Part shown: piece by piece, positions 10,953-22,200 of the stretch
How positions within the stretch are numbered: the first letter of the stretch is position 1
Layout of the letters: each line of letters begins with the position of its first letter
Assembly: GCA_009746045.1 (NCBI GenBank)
Contig: RPFO01000231.1
Coordinates: 167,501-231,500 of the forward strand
Source of the DNA: Mesostigma viride
Lineage: Eukaryota; Streptophyta; Mesostigmatophyceae; Mesostigmatales; Mesostigmataceae
Direction: 5' to 3'
DNA length: 64,000 bases
Notes under the pieces: generated by a model
Databases searched by the model: none
What the model saw: the letters and a program-made list of their open reading frames with translations, nothing else
Told to the model about the DNA's origin: nothing
Translations under genes and position numbers: made by a program

Positions 10953-12046
10953 GTGCTACAACTCCATCCATGGCTACATACACACCCGCCACCACGGCCG
11001 ACAAAGTCAGCGGAAAAATCATCTGGAGCCCAGCCATGCATGACTGCCAGGGCTAATCGACTCCAAGCACGGATTGCGGTTGTTGAAATACACGGTGAAG
11101 CCCTGTCCCTCGACGAGAAGAAACATGTGGAAGAAAAGGTGTGCGGATTCGGTGGCACCAATGATCTGTGGGGGAGTTAAAAACCAGCCGAACATTCACG
11201 TCACATTTCGCACAGCCGAAATGGTTCAGAAAATGCTAACCGAGCTGACCCCCGAAGGGGTAAAAGACGCATTTCCTCATATCAGCGTGGGGGAGAAAGC
11301 TCTGGTGGTTCGCCGCTTTCAGCCTGCGGACCTGCCAGCAGCCTACACATTGACACTCTACAACGTCGCAGCTGGCTTCCGGGACGGCCCTCTCCTCCGC
11401 AACTTCATCGAACAGCTAGTATGGCACTGTCAGCAACCTGGTCGTCGTCGAGGACAGCAACACACCTCTATTGACGACAGACATGCAGCTAGCAAAGCGC
11501 TCATCCGCCGTGTTCAAACCGCCACCATGGGCTTCACCCCGCACTTCAACCCGGAGTTAGGGGTGAACAACCAGGGCACGTACCGACCTTATTAGGGGAG
11601 TTCCCGGGGGCTACTCCGGTAACAACCCCAGGTGCATCCCTGACATCCTCACCGTGGACATGCCCGGCAGACATGGGATTGCTGGCAAAAACCGCATCAC
11701 TACTCAAATCAACTACGAGGACATCATCTGCCAATTAACCTGCCTGGAATCCCGCGAGCATGACACGTACGAGTGCCCAGCCAAGATTGTTAAGGCAAAG
11801 GCCAGCAAGGAGCGCTCTCACCACGCCCGCAAGGGCAGGGCCCATCTTGCCTCTTACGACAACGGCAGGCAGCCACCGGGGGCTGACCGCACGCCTGACG
11901 GCACGGGCCTATCCCAGATTATCACCCTGTGGCTCGACACAGCACTCCTCCCGTACGCGGCATGTACGGCGTTGGGGATCCCTGCCCAGGCCAACATCGG
12001 CCTCGAGCGGATCCTTCTCATCGCCTACCCTGGGAATGACAATTAA
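10953..12046 (+). pseudogene. Family C ORF1, gag-like with zinc knuckle
   Basis: Read in at least three frames. Segments include ARIAVVEIHGEALSLDEKKH, NIHVTFRTAEMVQKMLTEL, an RRM-like stretch with ALVVRRFQPADLP and TLTLYNVAAGF, and then a Cys/His motif ICQLTCLESREHDTYECP, spaced CX3CX5HX4C, close to a retroviral-type zinc knuckle. This is the usual order for ORF1 of plant and algal L1-like elements. Frame breaks near 11150 and 11600-11650 show that it is decayed. Confidence 0.6.
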
Positions 12047-12660
12047 GGTCATGCTGTGCCCGCTCAATCAAGCCCAGGAACCCTTCATGGTCAAGTGGGT
12101 TCCCATGGGCGCGCGACCCAAGAAAGGCTCAGCCCAGCCGCTGGACTTCTTCGCGGCAGCCCACGCCCAACTGCAAGCAATGGGCATATGGACGGTGTAG
12201 TGAAGGTAGACAGCCCAACGGATGCCCTGTTCATGCGCACGGCACCACGCACATCAGAAAAGGAGCGGCACAACATCAGTACCATTATCCCCTGCACGAC
12301 GACGCACGGGCAGGGCGACCCCGGCGCCGACCCAGCTGCCCACTGCATGCCGTTGGAATAAGGTGGCGAGGGAGAAAGCTTTTGAGGTATCAGGCATCCA
12401 CTGACCCCGGCAACTTCATCGAGGTCCGCCGGCACACCCCTCCTCCAGCGGCCACCGGTGCCTCCTCGGCAGATGCCGATGCGGAACCGACACAGGACAA
12501 CTCCAATGCGCTGACCGCCACCACCCCGCACCACAACCTCCCGTCCGATCTGGGCCTCTCCGACATGGAAGCGTCGGCGACACCGGCTACCGGCAAGCGC
12601 CGCGACCGCGACCCCTGAAACACGGTGGGACCTCTGCCTTCCCATGACATAATCCATACA

Positions 12661-13530
12661 TGAGCCAACTAACGCTAGTCTCGTGGAATGTCAGGGGGCT
12701 TAACACATACGGAGTCCGCACAGTGGGACACACCAGCCGGTGCAGGGACGCACCATGAATCGCATCCGGGAACTTACAGTAGAATTGGATAGCCTCCTAC
12801 ATCAATATGTTGGCCCCTCTCACGAGATATGGCTTGGATTGCAGGAACACAAAATTCAAATAGATTCAGAACGTACCGCCCTCAGGGCTGTCCGAGCACT
12901 TGCACCTAAAACACTATGCCAATGGGGATGGGCTCGGGGTACTCAAGGGGGCACTGCACTCATACCATACCGCAAACCGCCTAACCCAACCGTGACATGC
13001 CAGCCATGGACATTACAAGCAGACACGGCCCCGGCTAGATGGCAGGGCAGATGGACATGACAATCTATAATAACATGGGCGGGAAGTCAGGGCCGGCTAC
13101 CTCATTACCATCTATGCGCCGACCCTAGATATGCCGGCTGAACAAACCCTTTTCTACCAGCATATATTTGCAATGGTTTCTGATCTCATATCAAACGGCC
13201 AAGAAATAGTACTTATGGGGGATTTTCACATTGATCTAAACGAGCACCCTGCCCACCGCACAGCCTCCTTTTACCAACACATTCTAGACCTGAATTTGCA
13301 GGATGTCATTCGGTCACGGGATCAGGAGCACACTTGGCTTGCCACTCGTCTGGGCGTTCGCACAACCCGTCGTTTGGATAAAATATGTATCACGCCCAAA
13401 TGGGCAGATTTAGTCTGCCACGCAAGTGTAGAATGCTCTACAGCCTTCTCAGATCACTACCCATATGCATTGTCACACAGCACACTTGCCCACCACACCC
13501 AGGCACCACGGGGCCCATGCAGGCATTAAC
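12661..13530 (+). pseudogene. Family C AP endonuclease domain, broken
   Basis: Starts MSQLTLVSWNVRGLN (the N-terminal Asn motif of exonuclease-III-type endonucleases). It continues after several stops and shifts with ITIYAP, VLMGDFHIDLN (GDFN-like catalytic Asp), RLDKICI and SDHYP (catalytic Asp-His). The segment 12740-13100 contains several stops, so the domain cannot be active. The sequence ends before any reverse-transcriptase motif. Confidence 0.7.
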
Positions 13531-16330
13531 CCAGGCATTAATTAATTAATAGACACGTGACTGCGTCACGTGAGCATAAGTCCTCAGTGGGAGGGGAACA
13601 TGGGATGGAATGGATGGTGTAAGCTATCTAGGTCCTAGTTACAGGGGTGCACGGGCACCGCGGCCCGAATCGCTATGAATGCCATACGCGGTCACACGCG
13701 GAGCCCCCACAGGCTTGGGGGTGGTCTCCTTCATCACTACTTGCCATCTATCCTTGCGCACCATCTGCCTCCATATTACAGACAAACCAGGAGGCTGCCC
13801 GGGTGTGAGCCCGTCACGTCTAGTGTAGCACATGTCCATGCCGAGCCTATCACGAAAAGTCCACGGGTGGCGGCCCTGCCGCGCGCGGCCGGGGGCACGC
13901 CAGGTGAGGACATATCGCCCAGGCTGAGCGGGCTTGGTGCCAGCTAGTCTATCTGATGTGCCTACCTGATCTGTGCGGGCCAGGTGCCCGGCTAGGCCCA
14001 GGCGCCTGTGCCTAATAATGTGGGAAACATAGGGCAAATCAGCGTACAAATCCTCATTACTAATGTGCAAACCAAAGGGGATGTTAAGGGCCTTGCGCAG
14101 CATCTTGGTGACGTTGCCGTCGAGTCGTTGCTCCAGCTCCTGCGTCAGTGTCCAGGTCTCGGCGCCGTAGGTCAGGATCGTCAGAATGACGACCTTGAAG
14201 AGGTCACGCTTGACGATCCGGGGTAGGGCGGGGTTGCTCCACCAGCGGCGGTGGTCATGGAGGTGCACCCACGCCATGCCGATCCGTGTCGTCATGTCGT
14301 CCTCGCAGTCGGGAAGCCAATTAACTGCCGAGCAGCTTGAAGCGGCCTGAAGGAGGGTAGTTGATCCGGGCATCGTCTAAGAGGCGGAGCGTGGGTGGGG
14401 GCCCTGCCATGCCGATCGAGGGCCAGGGCCTCCGTTTTGGGGCTGATTTCTAGACCAACCGCCTGAGCCTTGAGCGCCAGGCAGTCTGAGCCAAAGTTGG
14501 GCAGACTCCGGCTTCTCGATGAGCGTGATGTCGTCGGCATAAATGAGGTCAGCTAGTAAATTCTGCTTGTTGTTAGTCGGCCCCCCTTCTCCAAGCTCAC
14601 TCGTGATCGCTAGGCCAGGGGCACGGCCTGCAATGCTAGCAAAGCGAGCACGTGCCTGGCGCATAACATAATCCACTACAATAATGAACAGGTACGGCGA
14701 CAGGACGCAACCCTGCCAGACGCCGGTCTGCAGTGGGCATGGCGGGGTAATGCCGTGTTGAGTGCGCACCGAAGTGGTCGACCCCTCATACAGCGTGCGG
14801 ACGACGGTAATCAGGGGAGTGGGGACGCGAGCGCGAGCACTGAGTACAGCCCATAGAGCGTCCCAGAGGACAGAATCAAAAGCCTTGATGAAGTCGACGA
14901 AGAATCGAAGATCAGGATGGCGGGAAACTCACCAGGTTGCAGGAGAGCGATTTCCTCGAAGAGGCGATGCGCGACGAAGATGGCCAGGACGGTGTTGCGC
15001 CCAGGACGGAAGCCCATTGGACTTTCCCAAAGATGACAGTCAAGAGCAGAACGAAGGCGGTTGAGGATCATGCGCATGAACAACTTGAGTGCGGCGCTCT
15101 GGATGCAGACTCCTCTGTAGTTGGCGGGGTCGTCAGGGGAACCTTTGTTTTTGTACAGCATAATACGGTAGCTGTGCTGCCACTCAGGAATCGGCGGCGC
15201 GTCGGCAAGCAGGATCCGGTTGCAGACGTCAAGCAGGAACCCCGTGAGCGCCGTCAGCTTAATCACCGGGGCTGGGACTCAGCTGGTCAGGTCCAACGGC
15301 GGCGTAGAAGCGGAGTTGCTTGGCGGCGGTGCTCAGCTCGAGCTCGGTGAACCGCGGGAGCTCGTTGGGGTCGGCCAGGGGTTCCGTCAGGGCTGGGTAC
15401 GTGTAGTCCTGCTCAGCGGCGGGCGGCGTGGGCGGCGTAGGGACGTCCGCAGGCGCTACTGCCAGGCGTGCGGCCGCCACAGGGCCAAGCGGCGGAGGCG
15501 GCGGGGGGGCGCCGAGCAGCCGGGACTGGGAGGAATACCACTGGTCGAGCTGCTGCTGCGGTGAGCCAGAGAGCGTCCGCGGCGCCGGCTGCGCGCCGCC
15601 GGCGGGCCGTTGGGCATGACGCAGGCGGGTCCAGGTTTACTTGCCGTGCTGGTCCTTGAGGTGGGCGAAGTACTCGCGGACATGAAGGTCCTCAGGACTG
15701 CTCCTTGGTCGCCTGCCGGATGGCCGAGTGGTAATCGGCTTTGAGGCGGGCGTAGCGGGCGGGGTCGCTGTTGTCGCGCAGGGCTTGCCGGGCCTGGATG
15801 ACGGCGGGAAGCCGGTGCAGGCTGGTGAAGCGGGGCGGGCGGCGGGGGGGCAGCAGGGCCCCGGCCGCGGGCAGCTTGTCAGCGAGGTGCCGAAGGGCCG
15901 ATGCCGGGCCGGCAGCGAACAGCTGGGCGTGGCTGGCCGGGATGTCCAGCGCGTCGACGAACGCCTCTGCCGCGCGCTTGTGGGCGCGTTTTTCAGGGAA
16001 GTCCTCCAGAGCGTCGTCAGATTTCTCAAGCAACTGAAGTGTACGCAAATCAGGTGGTGCCACGTGCTTACGAAAGGGCGAGGGGAATCGCAGGCGGATG
16101 CGGGCGGTGACGATGCGATGATCGGAGCGCACCAGGGGGATCACATGCGAGCGAGCAGCTAGTACAGATCCTTGATGACGCTTGCGCATTACAACATAGT
16201 CGATGCAGCGTTCAGTGCCAGTTGGCGAGGTGTGTGTGACCAAAGCATCTGGACTATGTGGAAAGCGGGTGTTGGCAGTGACCAAATCGCATGTCGTAAG
16301 CAAATCAGCAAAAAGTGCAGTGTTGGCATT
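13531..16330 (-). mobile_element. 5'-truncated RTE-like retrotransposon, family B (copy 2)
   Basis: It covers the same region as 35513-38279 of the full-length copy in opposite orientation. At the left end are the (TTAA) tail, the palindrome CACGTGAC-TGC-GTCACGTG (about 13553-13571) and the 3' UTR. At the right the element stops inside the endonuclease domain. The right end joins another family B fragment at 16331 without a tail between them, sharing GGA at the junction. Confidence 0.85.
13639..16303 (-). pseudogene. Family B endonuclease/reverse transcriptase, multiply broken
   Basis: From the 5' side: the C-terminal part of the endonuclease (HTSPTGTERCIDYVV, SDHRIVTARIRL), a linker, the fingers and palm of the reverse transcriptase (PANYRGVCIQSAALKL, FRPGRNT), QGCVLSPYLF, YADDITLIEKP, and the C-terminal TYGAETWTL and RRLGLAGHLART blocks. 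Frame breaks occur near 15690, 15460, 15260, 14900, 14790, 14500 and 14375. It is useful as a reference because it keeps the reading frame at the two places where the full-length copy has lost single bases. Confidence 0.85.
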
Positions 16331-16800
16331 GGAATGGATGGTGTAAGCTATCTAGGTCCTAGTTACACTGGTGTGGGCACCGCGGCCCGAATCGCTATGA
16401 ATGCCATACGCGGTCACACGCGGAGCCCCCACAGACTTGGGGGTGGTCTCCTTCATCACTACTTGCCATCGATCCTTGGATACCATCTGCCTCCATATGA
16501 CAGACAAACCAGGAGGATGCCCGGGCGTGAGCCCGTCACGTCTAGTGTAGCACATGTCCATGCCGAGTCTATCACGAAAAGTCCACGGGTGGCGGCCCTG
16601 CCGCGCGCGGCCGGGGGCACGCCAGGTGAGGACATAACGCCTAGGCTGGGCGGGCTTGGTGCCAGCTAGTCTATCTGATGTGCCTACCTGATCTGTGCGG
16701 GCCAGGTGCCCGGCTAGGCCCAGGGGCCTGTGCCTAATAATGTGGGAAACATAGGGCAAATCAGAGTACAAATCCTCATTACTAATGTGCAAACCAAAGC
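16331..16800 (-). mobile_element. Family B fragment, both ends truncated (copy 3)
   Basis: Matches the 3' UTR and the C-terminal ~150 codons of the family B ORF (blocks YSDLPYVSHIIRHRPLGLAG, WRAPGRARQGRHPWTFRDRL). The terminal ~90 bases with palindrome and TTAA tail are missing. It directly abuts copy 2 on the left and copy 4 on the right, all in the same orientation. Confidence 0.8.
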
Positions 16801-16807
16801 AGAGCAA

Positions 16808-16951
16808 ATCTGCCTCCATATTACAGACAAACCAGGAGGCTGCCCGGGTGTGAGCCCGTCACGTCTAGGGTAGCACACGTCCATGCCGAGTCTATCACGA
16901 AAAGTCCACGGGTGGCGGCCCTGCCGCGCGCGGCCCGGGGCACGCCAGGTT
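16808..16951 (-). mobile_element. Short family B fragment (copy 4)
   Basis: A ~145-base piece equal to the internal C-terminal coding segment of family B (from the SVIWRQ region to the WRAPGRARQ region). It repeats sequence already present at 16490-16630. It has neither the element's 3' end nor its 5' end. It is the third member of a same-orientation chain. Confidence 0.75.
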
Positions 16952-18145
16952 TCATGCATATCAGCTTCATGAAGCACCCACCACTTTTATTAATGCAATG
17001 AAAGAGTAAGTGACAAAAAACAGCCCCAAGCCAGTGGCACCCATCCGGGTCACGCCTAGGCCCACTATTGATTAGGATTGTGCTTAGTACTAGGGAGTCC
17101 TCACGGTCCACAATGTGAAGGCAGCCCGCATTCAACACGCACCCATGAGGGAGCCAGCGCAGGCCTGAAATGGAGGCCCCGGATCCTAGGATGCTCAAGC
17201 CTGCCCTTGTACTGGAAGTGCACCACTAGATCCATCAGACTGGCATCCCCAGCGAGCACTGGCGACTTTCATTTTAAGTGAGACAACTACCACGCATGTA
17301 CCCACCACGCAATACGGTAACTTACCTTGTTCCTTGTACTTGGGCTGGCCAAAACTATACCCCCGGCCATTGGCTGCCCCACATACTATATATAGCCACC
17401 ACCAACAGGGAAGATAAAGTGAAGAATAAGTGGAAGAATGTATTGCACCCCTGCCAGAATTCCGGTCTGCGCAGGCCTGCTTTGGATCGACAAGCATGCT
17501 TATTGAGTGAGGCAAATTCTGGGCGACGCAGCCAATGGGCTGACAAACCAGCCGGTGCTAATGGTATACTCTATCCAGCGTGTAACCTGGGGGAACGCAC
17601 CGTATCACGCATCACTAGATGGTGCGTTGTGATGTGCCTTCAGCATAGGCACGTCTGCAAGGCTGCAAACCCCAGCTGGCTTGTAGTTAGCAACCCAGCT
17701 ATGGACGATATTGTGCAGTTGGCCCTCAAGTGCACCAGCAGGTGCAAGGCACGATTTGTTCAAGGCATGCATGGAGATGCCAGGTGCCGACCAGGAGGAT
17801 CGTGGTGGCCTGTAAAGAACGCTGCGCTCGCTGGCAACGGGCCTCGGCGACTGTAAGCCTTCCACACGCCAACACTTGTCCGCCGCAATCATCACCCATG
17901 GCAAGAACAACCACCGTGTGTTGTGTGCCAAACCAGACGTTAGCCACCCCATCTCGCGTGAGACGATAGCCTTGGCGTGATGACGGTGAAGACCGTTACG
18001 GGTAAGACACGTTAGCGTCCAGATGCCGTGACCTGGGAAACGCGACTACATTTATTGGCTCGAACTTTAGAAAGACAAGGATCTTGAAAGCTGAGCCCAG
18101 GCCAGGGATTCACAGCAGGAGCGACCATGCGCAGCAATGTGACGT
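16952..18145. other. Intergenic, no gene recognised
   Basis: Contains frames on both strands (for example 17278-17856 plus) without recognisable domains or codon structure. Near 17155 there is a partial match (CCAGCGCAGGCCTGAAAT) to a short dispersed repeat also seen at 25645, 32050 and 47890. The last ~90 bases are probably the 3' UTR of the gene on the minus strand at 18146. Confidence 0.45.
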
Positions 18146-18499
18146 CTACCACACGGTTAGATGCCAGATGATAAAGATCAACAGTACGGGTATCAGTAGA
18201 AGACACAAAATCCAGGCCCTCTGCCGTTCCATCTGCTTCCTGTATCTCAGCCTTGCGGCAGCGGACTTAGCAGCGGCCGCTTCGCTCTCGGCAGTAGCCG
18301 GCTCTGGTCCGATGAGAGAAGTGTGTTCATCGTCCGCGGGTTCCTGCTCTGTGTTAAGTGCCCGCAACTCCTGCTTTGATCCACTCTTCCCTTGCGTGGA
18401 TGCCGGGCCCTTCGAGGCTGCTGCCTGTTTCGCGGCTGCCGCCTTCCCTTCCTCCGCTTCCACGACCAACCGATCAAGCTCATCTGTCAATCCCGGCAT
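18146..18499 (-). CDS. Small tail-anchored membrane protein, unknown function
   Basis: A 117-residue uninterrupted frame starting at an ATG in good context (GCAGCCATGCC) and ending in TAG. The N-terminus is acidic and amphipathic (MPGLTDELDRLVVEAEEGKA). The middle is Ala/Lys/Glu-rich and low in complexity, followed by a basic segment (AARLRYRKQMERQR) immediately before a single hydrophobic helix (LCLLLIPVLLIFIIWHL) at the extreme C-terminus. This is the layout of a tail-anchored protein facing the cytosol, inserted post-translationally into ER, Golgi, mitochondrial or plastid membrane. I recognise no family. It is transcribed divergently from the AAMP-like gene. An upstream non-coding exon is possible, since CTGCAG precedes the start. 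Confidence 0.6.
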   Translation of the reverse strand: MPGLTDELDRLVVEAEEGKAAAAKQAAASKGPASTQGKSGSKQELRALNTEQEPADDEHTSLIGPEPATAESEAAAAKSAAARLRYRKQMERQRAWILCLLLIPVLLIFIIWHLTVW

Positions 18500-19290
18500 G
18501 GCTGCAGGTCCAGATGTGCTGGGTGACAGGCCGACCTGTTTAGTATAACAGATATCTAGGTACTAGGCAAGCCCGTGATCGTCATCGCCAAATCACGTTG
18601 CGACCGGTCAAAAGAAGGTAGGTAGTCTGCAGGCGTTTTACCTTAGGGGGTGAGCTATAACCGGCGTAGGCAACGCGTGAAATACAACACAGGCGCTATA
18701 TGCTCCGCGGCAGCGCGATGGAGTCCTGTAATGACAAGTCCCCAGCCTTGATAAGTTGGCAGAGTTGGCACCCGCAGGCTTCACTGCGCAACTGCCACGG
18801 TCTCGTCCTTGTTGAGCATTGCAAGTATCGTCACCGTCCTCGAGGGTAAATCACAGACGCGCACGTCACGAGCTTGGTGGCGTCGCGAGCTTTTCGTCCT
18901 CGACACTACAAGTTCGCGGTTGCTACCAGCTAGTAAAATATTGTGGTCGTATCCTCGCAGACCAAAAATCACGTTCATGGTTCGTCAGAACATCCAATCG
19001 TCGTTCTTAGCTCGGAAACTGCGCCGTATTAGCCGTCCCAAAATAATATAATTCTTATTTGTCATTACTTAATGTAGTGCATCTACTCCCTGGTCGTGAC
19101 AGTGCACAGCTTAATCGAGACCTTGCTCATAATTTTTGCTGCCAGCCTGTTGGCCTGCCACGCGTATCGGGCGTGATTAGCCGGGATATAGGCGCTGCCA
19201 ATTGGCGGCCATGGCTGCCCAAAGTATGCTGGGCGAGCACGGCCCGCCTCATAAGTGCTTGGATTTTGCTTCCATAATTCAGCTTTAAAA
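18500..19290. promoter_or_regulatory. Shared upstream region of two divergent genes
   Basis: About 0.8 kb between the start of the tail-anchored protein gene (minus) and the first ATG of the AAMP-like gene (plus). It must hold both promoters. I see no convincing TATA box or other named element. A 65-codon minus-strand frame at 18781-18978 has no recognisable features. Confidence 0.4.
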
Positions 19291-22200
19291 ATGACAGGCA
19301 TGGTGAGCTTTTTTTTTTTTTCCTGGCGTTAGCTTCCGCCACGACTTAGGTTCTTACTGCATCAGTTGATGTAATTTTAAGATTGCCGACTGCTGGCCTG
19401 TACTATGCGAACGTATGTTGAATTCTTCGCTCCGTAATTCAGCACGAAGACCCGGAGCCGCCTGCTGAAGGTGACGAAGTCTACGTTGACAACGCTGACG
19501 TGTTGGAAGAATACGATTTGACAGGGGGAGGAGACCCAGGTGCGTGTCGGAGCCAGCGACCGCCACACCCGTAATCTTCTCTGCTTTGCTGTAGACAATC
19601 TCTTCGTGGAAGTCCTGCGATAAATATAAAATGACAATTTTTAAAATTGTTTTTATTTGCAGGTGTTGACGATGACGACGATATCGGGGCCGAGGACGAC
19701 GGAGGTACGCAAACTAGCCGTGTGGCGTGGATTAGGATGTTCACACGCGTTTTGCTTTGGTTTTGTTACTGTTATGAGTTGAATGGGTCATGATAACAAG
19801 TAGCACGAGACTCGGGACGGCGGTCTACGTGTTCACTGTCGGAGTTTACTGTTTGGTGGTCGCACTTGCCTGCGCATGGTCCCAGTACACCTTGTTCGAC
19901 TGGTTTTCATAGTTAGGATGGCTTAGCCACGTTCACTTTATCTTGTCATCTTGTTCGTCCTGTGCTGCCTGCTTCCTGCTATAATGCCTTGCGAAGCACG
20001 CCTCTTTCCTGCTGCTTTTCTGCCCCTAGAGCCTCCAACACAGGAGATCCCGCCCGTCCCCATGCCCCCCCCCCCTCCCCCCCCAACACCCCCATGTCCT
20101 CTCCCTCACACCTCGCTGGCAGGAGATGATGCTTATGCAAGAATACATCATGCAAGAGTCTACCCTAAACCCTAAACCCTAAACCCTAAACCCTAAACCC
20201 TAACCCACCCACCCTGACTAAGCCCCCCAACCTCCTCACGGGCAGGATGCCTACTTGGTGCGTACGAATGCAAGAAACCACAACGTTGCTAACTTCTGCT
20301 TGGACTTGGGGTCACCTTCGTGAATCGTAGGAGAACTTGGTTTTCTGCTCTCTTCTGATCCACCCCCCTGCACATCCACACCACACCACACCACACCACG
20401 CACATCTCCCCCCCATCTTCCCCCATCCCCTGCCCATCCCAACGTATTTTCTTCCCCCTGCTTCCCTACCCCTCGAAGTCTCGCCCACCTCTTATGGAGA
20501 TGATGGGTACGAATACACACACAGGCGCAACACCATCGCAACACAAACACAACACAAACGCAGTACAAACAAATACACAAACGCAGTACAAGCACAACAC
20601 AGGCGCAACACAAGCACAACACCAACACAACACAAGCGCAACACCAACACAACACAAGCGCAATACAAACAAATACACACACAAATACACAAATACACAC
20701 AGGCAAAGAGACACATAGTTCCCCCTCCCCCCCGTTCTTAAACTTCGCCCTTAGTTTTCACCTCAAACTTCGCCTCAAACCTCACGTCAAACTTCGCCTT
20801 ACACTCGGCTTGCAGGGGAGGAGGCGTACGAATACAGCGACGGGGAGGAAGGGGACGAGGAGGGGGGGGAGGGGGAGTGGCAGCTGGGGCCAGAGGTGGA
20901 AGACAACGCGTCGCTCACCTTCAGGGGGCATTCAGGTGGGTGGGCAACCACCTGGGGTTCACGGGTGACATTCCAAGTTTTATTCAGTGCCTCATTCATT
21001 AAATAGTTCCTCATTAAATAGTTAGTCGTTTCCTTTGTCTGGCTGCAATGAACCTATTCCACGATGTGCTTCCAGCTTCTGATGCCAGTGTCCTTGTTTG
21101 GTAGTTGAGATTTCAAGTGCCCGTGAATGGCTTGCGTGGAGCGTGGGAGCGTGACGGGTGGCAGTCAATGACTCAGTGAGTCAGTGTCCATGTTTGACAG
21201 CCCATAAATTGCAGTCCACAAATCAGCCCATGTTTTGACAACCCATAAGCCGCTCGCAATAATGGCATGTTTTGTGCGTGTGAGGGTCATGGGTGGCAGT
21301 CTATTTGTATAGTACATCATGGGTGGCAGTCCATATGTATAGTAATCATGGGTGGCAGTCTATTTGTATAGTACATCATGGGTGGCAGTCTATATGTACA
21401 GTAATCATGGGTGGCAGTCTATATGTATAGTACATCATGGGTGGCAGTCCATATGTATAGTACATCATGGGTGGCAGTCTATATGTACAGTACATCATGG
21501 GTGGCAGTCTATATGTACAGTACATCATGGGTGGCAGTCTACATGTACAGTACATCATGGGTGGCAGTCTATATGTATAGTACATCATGGGTGGCAGTCT
21601 ACATGTATAGTACATCATGGGTGGGAGTCTATATGTACAGTCTATATAGAGAGACCATCTACAGTGTCAAGATATGATGTGTGAGATAGGATATCTGTGC
21701 ATCGGTACCCACGGCCAAGAGCCCGTGGTTGACCGCCCATGAATGGCTGGCATGGAGCATTGGAGGGTGACGGGTGGCAGTTGATATTTCTTTCTACCGA
21801 AGTAGCATGATAGATAGCGATGCCCGAACATGGGTATGGCCATGGCCCCCCCCTCATGGTCCTGAACATGGGCATGGTAACTATTTGGCGATGCGATCAG
21901 ACGCGGTGTTTGGGTGCTGCTGATGATCATGCATGAGCTTGGGTATGCGAACGCTCACAGGCGCAGGGCGTTTGTTTTCGGTGTCGCTGGCATCCCTTAT
22001 TCCACGCCGATTACCACCCCGCTATCTGCTAGTGTCCTGTTGCTATCTACCACGTCGCTATCTATCTTACATATCCATGGCCCATGCTACGTTCTCAAGG
22101 GCTATGTGCTACATATACTCCCAACGGAGTTATGTTCCTAATTAATTAATTAATTAATGCTACGTTGTGGCCCATGCTGCCTTGTCATGGCCCATACTAC

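Larger units (their letters stand above)
10390..13530 (+). mobile_element. 3'-truncated L1-like retrotransposon, family C
   Basis: A plus-strand element, head to head with the family H copy. It has a gag-like ORF1 (about 10953-12046) and the start of ORF2, an AP endonuclease (12661-13530). It stops at 13530, where the (TTAA) tail of a family B copy on the other strand begins, so the reverse transcriptase is missing. The rest does not reappear beyond the family B cluster. The 5' boundary is not defined by sequence and is approximate. Confidence 0.65.

Noticed and set aside
17278-17856. A 192-codon plus-strand frame
   Set aside because: No recognisable domain, no low-complexity or membrane signature, and an equally long frame lies on the other strand. 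Nothing supports coding.
18781-18978. A 65-codon minus-strand frame between the two divergent genes
   Set aside because: Short, no family and no splice context; it lies in the presumed promoter region.
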